A DNA stretch of 64,000 nt from Picosynechococcus sp. PCC 7002 (GTDB taxonomy: Bacteria > Cyanobacteriota > Cyanobacteriia > Cyanobacteriales > MRBY01): assembly GCF_963860125.1 (NCBI RefSeq), contig NZ_CAWLFA010000001.1, forward strand, positions 1,240,001-1,304,000. The letters run 5' to 3'. The position numbers and the translations under genes are program-made. The notes beneath the pieces were generated by a model, which was not told the origin of the DNA, did no database searches, and saw only the letters and a list, made by a program, of their open reading frames with translations. Position 1 is the first letter of the stretch. The number at the start of each line of letters is the position of its first letter. This document shows positions 16,987 through 25,347 of this stretch, in pieces.

Positions 16987-18099
16987 ATGCCCTCAGTTTG
17001 TATCACTCTTGGTACCCGCCCGGAAGCGATTAAGCTCGCGCCTGTGATCCGGCAATTTCGCCAGCAGTCTGATTTTAAAACCCATGTGATTTTGACGGGG
17101 CAGCACCGGGAAATGGTTGATCAGGTGATGCAGTGGTTTGATCTACGGGCCGATGATGATCTCGAAATTATGCAACCGGGACAAACCTTATCGGACATTA
17201 CCTGCCGGAGCTTGGCGGGTTTACAGGCGATTTACCAAAAGTTATCCCCGGATATGGTGCTGGTGCAAGGGGACACAACAACAGCGTTTGCGGCAGCTTT
17301 AGCGGCGTTTTATCAGCAGATTCCTGTGGGCCATGTGGAAGCGGGCTTACGAACGGATAATTTAATGAATCCTTTCCCAGAGGAAGCCAACCGACGCCTA
17401 ATTTCTCAGATTGCCCAGTTACATTTTGCACCGACTCCCCAGGCGATCGCCAACCTGAAAAAAGCGGACATTTTAGGGGGCACCTATTGCACAGGGAATA
17501 CGGTGATTGATGCCCTTTTAGCCGTCGCAGCGGCAAATCCCCCCTGTGAGATTCCCGGTTTAGATTGGGAGCGGCAACGGGTGATTCTTTCGACGGTGCA
17601 CCGCCGGGAAAATTGGGGTGAACCGCTCCAGGACATTTTGCAGGGGTTACATAAGATTGTTACGGCGTTTCCAGATGTGGCGATTTTATTACCGATGCAC
17701 CGCAACCCCACGGTTCGGGAGCCAATTCAGCAAATCCTAGGCCAACATCCCCAAATTTTTCTCACCGAACCTCTAGATTACCCGCAGTTAGTCGGGGCGA
17801 TGCAACGGAGTTATCTGGTACTCACGGATTCCGGGGGGCTCCAGGAGGAAGCACCGAGCTTGGGTAAGCCGGTGTTAGTTTTGCGAGAAAATACCGAACG
17901 GCCAGAGGCGATCGCCGCCGGTACGGCCCAATTAATTGGTACCGCCCAGGACAATATTTTCCAAGCGACCCAACTCTTGCTCACAAACCGGGAAAAGTAT
18001 GAGCAAATGGCCAATGCGGTAAATCCCTTTGGGGATGGCACCAGTTCCGCGCAAATCTTGCAAATTGTGCGTGATTTTCTGCAAGCTAGGGCGGCGTAA
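16987..18099 (+). CDS. wecB: UDP-N-acetylglucosamine 2-epimerase (non-hydrolysing)
   Basis: WecB interconverts UDP-GlcNAc and UDP-ManNAc, supplying ManNAc for surface polysaccharides. The 370-residue GT-B fold protein has the family motifs GTRPEAIKLAPVI at residue 8, VQGDTTTAFAAALAAF near 95, HVEAGLRT near 117, TVHRRENWG near 205 and LTDSGGLQEEAPSLGKPVLV near 280. Length is normal. The 3' end overlaps the convergent gene at 18086 by 14 bases. Confidence 0.95.
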   Translation: MPSVCITLGTRPEAIKLAPVIRQFRQQSDFKTHVILTGQHREMVDQVMQWFDLRADDDLEIMQPGQTLSDITCRSLAGLQAIYQKLSPDMVLVQGDTTTAFAAALAAFYQQIPVGHVEAGLRTDNLMNPFPEEANRRLISQIAQLHFAPTPQAIANLKKADILGGTYCTGNTVIDALLAVAAANPPCEIPGLDWERQRVILSTVHRRENWGEPLQDILQGLHKIVTAFPDVAILLPMHRNPTVREPIQQILGQHPQIFLTEPLDYPQLVGAMQRSYLVLTDSGGLQEEAPSLGKPVLVLRENTERPEAIAAGTAQLIGTAQDNIFQATQLLLTNREKYEQMANAVNPFGDGTSSAQILQIVRDFLQARAA

Positions 18100-18694
18100 G
18101 CTCCCGGGCCGGAGCGGAGTTCACAAAATCCCGGAGATTGACAGAGCTTGGGGCTTGGATCGTGTCTTGGCCCTGGAAATTAGGATTCTCCTGGGCGGAC
18201 GTTGCTGGGTCAGGCTGAAAAGCGTCTGGGGGTGTTTGCGAATCGAGGGTCGGTACGCTGGCGACATTGTTAGGGGGGCGATCGCCTGCTGTTTGCCCAC
18301 TGGGTTGACCCGCACTGGGATTGGGGTTGAGGGGCGGACTGGCGAAGTTTGGAATTCTGATATTCGCCCAATAGTTGGGATAGGGCGGCACGGAAGGCTG
18401 GTTGGTGGCGTACTGGGGAATCGCCGTCGGAATGTTGCGGAGTGCTTCGGGGGAGACCGTTTCGTAATCTTTGAGGATCTGTTCGCGGCTGTCGTTTTCG
18501 GCAAAGGTGGCCGTAGTGGGTTCGTCGGCCATAAAACTTGGCTCGGAGTCGCCATTGCCAAAGGTTTCATTAGCGGCTGTTTCCGTTGTTTCAGCGGGGC
18601 GATCGCCTTGACCGAATAAACCAACTGCCGCTGGCGTCAAAATTGCCCCAGCCAGGAACAAACCACCATATAAAAAATATTCTTTCTTTGCCAT
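18086..18694 (-). CDS. Proline-rich membrane-anchored hypothetical protein
   Basis: A 202-residue protein with one N-terminal hydrophobic helix (FLYGGLFLAGAILTPAAVGLF) and a long disordered tail rich in Pro, Asn, Gln, Ser and Thr. A short conserved-looking core lies near DSREQILKDYETVSPEALRNIP. It is probably anchored in the membrane with the tail outside; no enzyme motif is visible. A competing frame on the same strand (18121-18624) is a shadow. Its 3' end overlaps wecB by 14 bases. Confidence 0.65.
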   Translation of the reverse strand: MAKKEYFLYGGLFLAGAILTPAAVGLFGQGDRPAETTETAANETFGNGDSEPSFMADEPTTATFAENDSREQILKDYETVSPEALRNIPTAIPQYATNQPSVPPYPNYWANIRIPNFASPPLNPNPSAGQPSGQTAGDRPPNNVASVPTLDSQTPPDAFQPDPATSAQENPNFQGQDTIQAPSSVNLRDFVNSAPARELTPP

Positions 18695-18901
18695 CTTGTT
18701 CAGATATAGTGCGAACTCATCTTCCTTCTAGCACATTGTTCCGTGTTTCGGTGTCGCGCCAAATTTGCCGATTAACATCCTAGGCGATCGCCGTCCCCAA
18801 ACAAATTTGGGGAGAACTAACCCAGCATGGCACAATCTAGGGCGAAGATCGATTTACAATGAAGCAGCTCTCAAGTTTTTTTATTTCTCCAAGACGGCCC
18901 A

Positions 18902-21640
18902 ATGACTACCGATATCCCCAATCTTCCCAGTCAGTACGATCCCCACAACACCGAGAATAAGTGGCAACAGACTTGGTTTGAACGGTCAGTGTTTCGGGCC
19001 GACCCCCAGAAAAAAGGCGATCCCTTTTGCATCGTGATTCCGCCCCCCAACGTCACGGGCAAGTTGCACATGGGCCACGCTTTCAATACCTCCCTGATCG
19101 ATACTGTCGTTCGTTATCACCGCATGAAGGGGGAAAATGTTCTCTGTCTCCCCGGCACAGACCATGCCAGCATCGCTGTCCAAACCCTCGTCGAAAAACA
19201 AATTAAAGCCGAAGGCAAAACCCGTTACGATCTCGGTCGCGAAAAATTCCTCGAAAAAGCATGGGAGTGGAAAGCCGAATCCGGTGGCGCAATTATCAAC
19301 CAACTCAAACGCCTCGGACTCTCCGCCGACTGGACGCGGGAGCGTTTTACCCTTGACGAAAATCTCTGCGAAGCCGTTAAAAAAGCCTTTATTACCCTCT
19401 ACGAAGAAGGTTTAATTTATCGCGGCAATTATTTAGTCAACTGGTGTCCCGAATCCCAATCCGCCGTCTCCGATCTCGAAGTAGAAAACAAAGAAATAGA
19501 CGGGCATCTGTGGCATTTCCGCTATCCATTGAGCGATGGCAGTGGCTATGTGGAAGTGGCAACGACTCGCCCAGAAACGATGCTCGGTGATACGGGCGTT
19601 GCGGTGAATCCCAATGATGAACGCTATAAAAATTTAATTGGAAAAACGTTAACCTTGCCAATTGTCGGGCGGGAAATTCCGGTGTTTGCCGATGAGCACG
19701 TAGACCCTGAATTTGGGACAGGTTGTGTGAAGGTTACGCCCGCCCATGATCCGAATGATTTTGAGATGGGGAAACGCCACAACCTCGAATTTATTAACAT
19801 CATGAACCGCGATGGCACGTTAAATGAAAATGCGGGGATGTTTGCAGGGCAAGATCGCTTTGAGGCGCGGAAAAATCTCGTTGCCAAATTAAAAGAGGAT
19901 GGCGTACTGGTCAAAACGGAAGACTATCGCCACAGCGTCCCCCACAGCGATCGCGGGAAGGTTCCGGTAGAGCCACTCCTTTCCACCCAGTGGTTTGTCA
20001 AAATTGACCCGCTGGCGCAGAAAACCCTCGCCTTTTTAGACGAAGAAAATCAACCGAACTATGTGCCGGAACGGTGGCGCAAGGTGTATCGGGATTGGTT
20101 AGTGAAGTTGAATGATTGGTGTATTTCGCGGCAGTTGTGGTGGGGACATCAGATTCCGGCGTGGTATGTGGTTAGTGAAACCAATGGCGAAATTCAGGAT
20201 CACACGCCCTTTATCGTTGCCCATGATGAGGCGGAAGCAAAACAAAAGGCGATCGCCGCCTATGGCGCAGATTGTCAGCTAGAACAGGATCCCGATGTGT
20301 TGGATACATGGTTTTCCTCTGGCTTATGGCCCTTCTCGACCTTGGGTTGGCCCGACAATAGCGAAGATTTCCAGAAATATTTCCCCAATAGCGTGCTGGT
20401 GACGGGGTTTGACATTATCTTTTTCTGGGTGGCGCGGATGACGATGATGTCCAGCCATTTCACCGGAAAAATTCCCTTTAAGGATGTTTACATTCACGGG
20501 CTAGTCCGAGACGAAAATGGCAAAAAAATGTCGAAATCTGCCAATAATGGCATTGATCCCCTGCTGATGTGCGATCGCTATGGCACGGATGCGTTGCGTT
20601 ATACCCTGATCCGTGAGGTCGCTGGGGCAGGTCAGGATATCAGTTTGCAATACGACCGCAAAACCGATGAATCCCAGTCTGTAGAAGCCTCCCGGAATTT
20701 TGCCAATAAGCTTTGGAATGCGGCGCGGTTTGTGATGATGAACCTCGATGGGAAAACCCCCACCGATTTGGGTCGTCCTGCGATGGCGGATCTAGAGTTA
20801 GGCGATCGCTGGATTCTCTCCCGTCTGCACCAAGTGATTGCCGACACCCACAAAAACCTCGAAGGGTATGGCTTAGGGGAAGCCGCCAAAGCCCTCTACG
20901 AATTTATCTGGGGCGATTTCTGCGACTGGTATATCGAACTGGTCAAACCCCGTCTCTATGCCAAGGAAGCGCAAGATCAAGCTTCCCGTACCGTTGCTCA
21001 ACAGATTTTGGCGTGGGTCTTAGAGGACATTCTGAAATTACTCCATCCCTTTATGCCCCACATCACCGAGGAAATTTGGCAGACCCTCACCCAAGCGGAC
21101 GGCCAAACATTCCTTGCGACGCAGCTTTTCCCCGCCGAAAATGACCAGTTAGTCGATACCTCCCTAGAGGATGAATTTGCCCTATTAATTGAGGCAATTC
21201 GCACGATCCGCAATCTCCGTGCCGAAGCGGGCATTAAACCAGGAGCAACGGTCACCGTGATCCTCCAAAGTGAAACGGAAACGGAACTCAACACCTTGGC
21301 GAAAGGGGAAGCCTATATTCTTAAATTAGCTAAGGTGGAAACTTTAAAATTGACCAATACCGTCGATAATTCCCTCAAACAGGCGATCGCCGGAGTCGTG
21401 GGGACAATCCAGGTCTTAATTCCCCTCGAAGGCCTTGTCGATATTCCTGCACTGCGGTCAAAATTAGAGAAGAATCTCGTAAAAGTGAATAAGGAAATTC
21501 AATCCCTCAGTGGACGTTTGAATAACCCTGGCTTTGTCAATAAAGCTCCAGCAGAGGTGATCGAAGGTGCCCGGTCTGCCCTTACCGAAGCTGAAGCACA
21601 ACAATCTATTTTGACGGAACGTTTACAACGACTTCAGTAA
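18902..21640 (+). CDS. valS: Valyl-tRNA synthetase
   Basis: ValS charges tRNA-Val and edits Thr-tRNA-Val. The 912-residue protein has the HIGH-type motif in PPPNVTGKLHMGHAF near residue 50, the CP1 editing domain with TTRPETMLGDTGVAV near 220, the KMSKS motif with its first lysine at about 541, the anticodon-binding domain and the C-terminal coiled-coil arm (KLEKNLVKVNKEIQSLSG). All parts of a class Ia ValRS are present. A short cyanobacterial gene follows 19 bases downstream. Confidence 0.98.
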   Translation: MTTDIPNLPSQYDPHNTENKWQQTWFERSVFRADPQKKGDPFCIVIPPPNVTGKLHMGHAFNTSLIDTVVRYHRMKGENVLCLPGTDHASIAVQTLVEKQIKAEGKTRYDLGREKFLEKAWEWKAESGGAIINQLKRLGLSADWTRERFTLDENLCEAVKKAFITLYEEGLIYRGNYLVNWCPESQSAVSDLEVENKEIDGHLWHFRYPLSDGSGYVEVATTRPETMLGDTGVAVNPNDERYKNLIGKTLTLPIVGREIPVFADEHVDPEFGTGCVKVTPAHDPNDFEMGKRHNLEFINIMNRDGTLNENAGMFAGQDRFEARKNLVAKLKEDGVLVKTEDYRHSVPHSDRGKVPVEPLLSTQWFVKIDPLAQKTLAFLDEENQPNYVPERWRKVYRDWLVKLNDWCISRQLWWGHQIPAWYVVSETNGEIQDHTPFIVAHDEAEAKQKAIAAYGADCQLEQDPDVLDTWFSSGLWPFSTLGWPDNSEDFQKYFPNSVLVTGFDIIFFWVARMTMMSSHFTGKIPFKDVYIHGLVRDENGKKMSKSANNGIDPLLMCDRYGTDALRYTLIREVAGAGQDISLQYDRKTDESQSVEASRNFANKLWNAARFVMMNLDGKTPTDLGRPAMADLELGDRWILSRLHQVIADTHKNLEGYGLGEAAKALYEFIWGDFCDWYIELVKPRLYAKEAQDQASRTVAQQILAWVLEDILKLLHPFMPHITEEIWQTLTQADGQTFLATQLFPAENDQLVDTSLEDEFALLIEAIRTIRNLRAEAGIKPGATVTVILQSETETELNTLAKGEAYILKLAKVETLKLTNTVDNSLKQAIAGVVGTIQVLIPLEGLVDIPALRSKLEKNLVKVNKEIQSLSGRLNNPGFVNKAPAEVIEGARSALTEAEAQQSILTERLQRLQ

Positions 21641-21659
21641 TGCGTTTCCTTTACCTGTG

Positions 21660-22073
21660 ATGCGTCACCTTGCTCAAATTCAACGTCATCCCCAATCGAC
21701 TCAGCTTCAACTTGTGTTTGTGGCGCAAGAGCAGCCTGACGGGAGTTGGCTCATCCATGACCAAGGCGATCGCCCCTCCATGGTTTATTCCCAAACGGAA
21801 TTTGCTGTGGGGGCACTGGTTTTAATTCAACTTGATAAACAGCGACAATTGGCCAGCATCCAAGACGCGACGGACTGGCTCTTGAATGTGGTGCACCATT
21901 ATTTTGTCCCAGGCAAAATCACCCCGGAGTTTGTCCAGCAAGAACAAAAAAAAATAGAAACTTGGCGGCAAGAAATGACGGCCCAAAGCCAAGACTTTAC
22001 CCGTCGTCAACTCGAACTAGAGGTACGCCGAGAGCAGCTAGAAGCCCTGGAACAGAAATTGTCTGACTCCTGA
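21660..22073 (+). CDS. Conserved hypothetical protein with C-terminal coiled coil
   Basis: A 137-residue soluble protein. The frame opens with GTG at 21657 directly followed by ATG at 21660, which is taken as the start. The N-terminal half looks like a small beta domain (TQLQLVFVAQEQPDGSWLI) and the C-terminal half (from about residue 90) is a charged coiled coil rich in Gln, Glu and Arg. No function is assigned. It follows valS by 19 bases and is likely co-transcribed. Confidence 0.75.
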   Translation: MRHLAQIQRHPQSTQLQLVFVAQEQPDGSWLIHDQGDRPSMVYSQTEFAVGALVLIQLDKQRQLASIQDATDWLLNVVHHYFVPGKITPEFVQQEQKKIETWRQEMTAQSQDFTRRQLELEVRREQLEALEQKLSDS

Positions 22074-22096
22074 TTGGTTCGTTCAATGTTGAGCGT

Positions 22097-23293
22097 TTAT
22101 GTTGGATTTTCTTGTCGCTGCTGCCGTCGTTCTGCGAGGGAAATGACTGTTGCTTCGCCGTTTTCCCTGGCGATCCGCACCAAAAGTCCCGTCAGCATCA
22201 AACTAGAAATAATTGAACTGCCACCATAGCTAAAGAGGGGCAAGGGTAAACCCGTCGTCGGTAAAGCTCCCGTTGCCACGCCAATGTTGAGCAAAGATTG
22301 ACCAATGAGAATAAAGGTGGCCCCAATGGCAATCAGTCGGTGACGGAGCACAGGCGATCGCCAAGCCACATAACTCCCCAAAGAGGCATAGGCGAAGAGT
22401 AACCCCAATAGTCCCAAAGAGCCAATTAAACCAAATTCCTCTGCAAAAATCGCGAAAATAAAATCCGTGTGTTGAATCGGCAGAAAGAATAACTTTTGCT
22501 GGGATTCGCCAAAGCCTAAGCCCCAACCACCACCGGAGGAAACCGCCAGCAAACTTTGTACCAACTGATAACCTTCATCCCGTGCAGCGCGGAAAGGGTC
22601 AAGGAAAAACGTCAATCGCTCCCGTTGATAACTATTAACACTAATACTCGCTAAGGCCGCCAATCCCCCGACACCAGCGGCTCCCCCCAGCAATAGCCAA
22701 GGAATACCTGCGGCCAAGGCAATAAACCAGATCGTCATACCACAAAGGGCGGTGGTACTTAGGTTGGGTTGCTTCAAAATTGCCAATAAAATCCCAGCAA
22801 ATAAGCTCAACCAAACAGCTCGGTGCCAAATTTTTAACTGACGCCAACGACTAAAGACATTAGCGGCTTCTAAGACCAAAAAAGGCTTTGCAAACTCCGA
22901 GGGTTGTAGGGCAAATCCGGCAATCCCAATCCAACGGGAAGCGCCCCATTCTTCACTGCCCCGACCAAAACCGACAATCGTCAGCAGGATCAATCCAAAG
23001 GAAATGATCAGGCCGCCAAACGAAATCAGGCGAATTTTTTTCAGGGGGACGCGGGCGATCGCCCCAGCACAGATCAAACCGGCGATCGCCCAAACGATTT
23101 GCCGCTTGACATAGTACCAACCATCACCATAATCAACAGCTGCCACCGGATAAGAGGCGGAAAAGAGGGTGACTAATCCAAGCCCAAGCCACAACAAAGT
23201 CAACCATCGCAACAACCTTGCCTCCAAGGCCCAATGCTTGACCTCAGTAAAATACGTCAAAAAATGGTGGAGGAGATCTCTGTTAGCCAACAC
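22097..23293 (-). CDS. ftsW: Cell division lipid II polymerase/flippase-family protein FtsW
   Basis: A SEDS-family protein of 398 residues with about ten transmembrane helices, acting in septal peptidoglycan synthesis together with a class B PBP. Family motifs are seen in GWGLGFGESQQKLFFLP, HTDFIFAIFAEEFGLIG and the C-terminal GLPLPLFSYGGSS. RodA is the paralogue, but a gene of this context and sequence is better matched by FtsW. The start at 23293 is a GTG without a clear ribosome site, so the true start may lie a few codons inside. Confidence 0.88.
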   Translation of the reverse strand: MLANRDLLHHFLTYFTEVKHWALEARLLRWLTLLWLGLGLVTLFSASYPVAAVDYGDGWYYVKRQIVWAIAGLICAGAIARVPLKKIRLISFGGLIISFGLILLTIVGFGRGSEEWGASRWIGIAGFALQPSEFAKPFLVLEAANVFSRWRQLKIWHRAVWLSLFAGILLAILKQPNLSTTALCGMTIWFIALAAGIPWLLLGGAAGVGGLAALASISVNSYQRERLTFFLDPFRAARDEGYQLVQSLLAVSSGGGWGLGFGESQQKLFFLPIQHTDFIFAIFAEEFGLIGSLGLLGLLFAYASLGSYVAWRSPVLRHRLIAIGATFILIGQSLLNIGVATGALPTTGLPLPLFSYGGSSIISSLMLTGLLVRIARENGEATVISLAERRQQRQENPT

Positions 23294-23456
23294 GTTTTAA
23301 GGGTAAAAAATGCTTCCCTATTATCGCAAAGGATGCTCGATCCTAGGGTTGCTTCTCCTGGACTTTTTTGCAAACTTATTGATGAATTTTTGATATTGCT
23401 TACCGTAGGCTATTGGGTGACAAATACCGATTCAAGAGAAATGACTCTTTTTTTTC

Positions 23457-23792
23457 CTAAGCCGTTGCCGGAATTTCAACCTCCAAACGTGCCGCTGTGA
23501 CAGCACTAAAGGCAAAGGCCATCACCAACGGTAAAGGGCAATGCCAATAATAAGTAAAAATACCTGAAACTAAGGTCACCCCGGCGGCAAAAGCCAACCA
23601 ACGTTTTTCATCTTGGGTAAAACCTTTTTCCGATTTAATGAGGCGGAGAATTTCTCCAGGAATGGGTTCGGGCATCACGCCATTTGGCGGAAAAGCCCAA
23701 TAAAAATTGGTACTGACTAACGTTGGATCTGTCCAGCCATTGCCATCACACCACTCTTGAATCCACTCGTCGCAATAATGCCTCATACTCAT
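23457..23792 (-). CDS. Conserved cyanobacterial hypothetical protein with C-terminal membrane segments
   Basis: A 111-residue protein. The start at 23792 is preferred because AGGAAC lies 2 to 8 bases upstream of that ATG; the frame itself opens at 23846. The N-terminal half is polar with conserved-looking aromatic residues (MRHYCDEWIQEWCDGNGWTD), and the C-terminal part has two short hydrophobic segments (WLAFAAGVTLVSGIFTYYW and LPLVMAFAFSAVTAA). The function is unknown. Confidence 0.7.
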   Translation of the reverse strand: MSMRHYCDEWIQEWCDGNGWTDPTLVSTNFYWAFPPNGVMPEPIPGEILRLIKSEKGFTQDEKRWLAFAAGVTLVSGIFTYYWHCPLPLVMAFAFSAVTAARLEVEIPATA

Positions 23793-24152
23793 TTGTTCCT
23801 GCTGATTAATTCTGTAATGTCTATTGATCTGGCAAACAATAAACAATTATTTAAGATTTGATGTTGTTTTATCTGTTCATTCCCAAAGACAATTCCAAAC
23901 ACAGAACGCCTTGAAGAATGGAATTTTATCCTATCAACTGAAAAACCAAAGGCGATCGCCAAAGAAAGAAAAGTTTAGATAAAATAATTGGGTATAATTA
24001 CTTATTTTCTAGGGCTTACATATCTGTTCTCACATCAAAAATACAACAACTCATCTTTAAGAGAATCGATTTCTCCGTGATTAATCTTGCTGGCGATCGC
24101 CAGATCTGAAATCAAGGCCTGGACAAAAAATTACGCCATCTGTAAAGAAATG

Positions 24153-24181
24153 TTGCAAAGATCGACGGTGCTTGTTACAAT
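24153..24181 (+). promoter_or_regulatory. Sigma-70-type promoter in the 24.2-kb spacer
   Basis: TTGCAA at 24153-24158 and TACAAT at 24176-24181 are separated by exactly 17 bases. Transcription would start near 24188 and run toward the terminator at 24299-24327. Confidence 0.5.
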
Positions 24182-24187
24182 TTTTAA

Positions 24188-24327
24188 CAAAGCTCACTCC
24201 AAGATTTTACAGATTTCCATTCCAGTGGATCTGTCGGCAAAGTACCATGCGCCGTCTTGACATTGAGTTTCTCCTCTCATACAGCAAGCTCAAACTGACC
24301 AGCCCTGAAGCTTAGGCTGGTTTTTTT
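24188..24327 (+). ncRNA. Candidate small RNA or micro-ORF transcript, about 140 nt
   Basis: The interval starts after a well-spaced promoter and ends at a strong terminator, with no annotated gene inside. A pyrimidine-rich single-stranded stretch (TTTCTCCTCTCATAC near 24268) sits between the complementary blocks TTGAG (24263-24267) and CTCAA (24289-24293), ahead of the terminator. This order, unpaired CU-rich core then terminator, is similar in plan to cyanobacterial Yfr-type RNAs, though the exact Yfr1 core is absent. A 22-codon frame, ATG at 24247 to TAG at 24313-24315, overlaps it (peptide MRRLDIEF...SPEA) but has only a poor ribosome site. Confidence 0.4.
24299..24327 (+). terminator. Rho-independent terminator of the candidate small transcript
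   Basis: Stem CCAGCC/GGCTGG (24299-24304 with 24315-24320) followed by seven T residues, 28 bases before the 3' end of the convergent pentapeptide-repeat gene. Confidence 0.85.
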
Positions 24328-24354
24328 ATGGGTTGGTGTAGATTAATCGTTGGT

Positions 24355-25347
24355 CTAGCGGTGTTCAGAGCCATCGGGCATCATCGCCCCAGTCAGAATG
24401 ACCCCAGCAAGATTTGTACTGCTAATTTCAGCACGGATCAGGTTCGCCCGGGTTAAATCTGCTCCCATCAGATTGGCGCGGGCAAGGTAAGTATCAATCA
24501 TTTCAGCATCGATTAATTTGGCCTGGGAGAGGTTGGTGCGACTGAGATCCGCACGGTTGAGACGGGCATTGGTCAAATTGGCTTTATTGAGTTTGGCGCG
24601 ATTGAGGCGGGCACCGGGAAGATTAGCCCAGGTAAGATTGGCTAGGCGAAGATCAGCATCCTCCATTAACGCCCGCTCAAATTTCGCATTTTTGAGATTA
24701 GCTTTGACAAGGTTGGCCCCAATCAAATTCGCTTCGGTCAAGATCGCGTTTTCTAAGTTGGCCCCACTGAGATCGGCTTCATGGAGATCGGCCCGTCGGA
24801 AATTAACACCCTTGAGGTTGGCACCACTTAATTCGCCCCGGGCGAGGTCGGCACCTTGGAGGTTCGCCCCCTGTAGATCGGCTTTCCGGAGGATGGTGCC
24901 CCGCAGACTGGAATTATAAACTCGCTTTTCTTCCCGAAGATTGGCTTCCCGCAAACAGACCCCAGAAAGATTCGCCCCGCTTAGGTCTGCCCCCCGGAGA
25001 TCTGCTCCCATCAGGTTGGCATCGAGTAAATTTGCCAGGGTCAGGTCGGCGTTGGTTAAGTTAGCACCAATTAAAACAGCACCATGGAGATCAGCGTTAT
25101 GAAGTTCTGCCAAGGTTAAATTGGCTTGGTTGAGGTTAGCGCCGCTGAGGTTGGCATTAATGAAATTGGCTTGTTTTAGATTGGCCCGGCTGAGATAGGC
25201 AAAAATCAAAATTGCGTTGTGGAGGTCAGCATCCTGGAGATTAATGCCGATGAGATCTGCCCCCCAAAAGTTCGCGCCATCGAGTTGGGCTTCTGGGAAA
25301 TGGGTTTCTCCAAGCGCATATTTAGCAATGAGTTCTTGGGGGGTCAT
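24355..25347 (-). CDS. Pentapeptide-repeat protein
   Basis: A 330-residue protein made almost wholly of A(D/N)LXX pentapeptides from about residue 20 to 320, expected to fold as a right-handed quadrilateral beta helix. There is no signal peptide or membrane segment. A small break in the repeats occurs near residues 135-155 (REANLREEKRVYNSSLRGT). Such proteins can act as scaffolds or nucleic-acid mimics, but no specific role can be read. The ATG overlaps the stop codon of the upstream gene (ATGA at 25344-25347), so translation is coupled and the two proteins may work together. Confidence 0.92.
   Translation of the reverse strand: MTPQELIAKYALGETHFPEAQLDGANFWGADLIGINLQDADLHNAILIFAYLSRANLKQANFINANLSGANLNQANLTLAELHNADLHGAVLIGANLTNADLTLANLLDANLMGADLRGADLSGANLSGVCLREANLREEKRVYNSSLRGTILRKADLQGANLQGADLARGELSGANLKGVNFRRADLHEADLSGANLENAILTEANLIGANLVKANLKNAKFERALMEDADLRLANLTWANLPGARLNRAKLNKANLTNARLNRADLSRTNLSQAKLIDAEMIDTYLARANLMGADLTRANLIRAEISSTNLAGVILTGAMMPDGSEHR

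Larger units (their letters stand above)
23793..24354. other. 560-base spacer holding a candidate independent transcript
   Basis: The flanking genes on both sides are on the minus strand. The left part (23793-24150) is AT-rich with HIP1 sites such as 24093-24100 and shows no gene. The right part (24153-24327) has a promoter-like sequence and a strong plus-strand terminator, described separately. Confidence 0.55.

Noticed and set aside
18121..18624. 167-codon minus-strand frame within the proline-rich gene
   Set aside because: It overlaps the better frame at 18086-18694, is rich in Arg/Pro/Ser as expected for a frame shadow and lacks the membrane anchor.
24518..24919. 133-codon plus-strand frame inside the pentapeptide-repeat gene
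   Set aside because: An antisense shadow: the repeated (A/R)LRRAx pattern is simply the complement of the pentapeptide repeat DNA.
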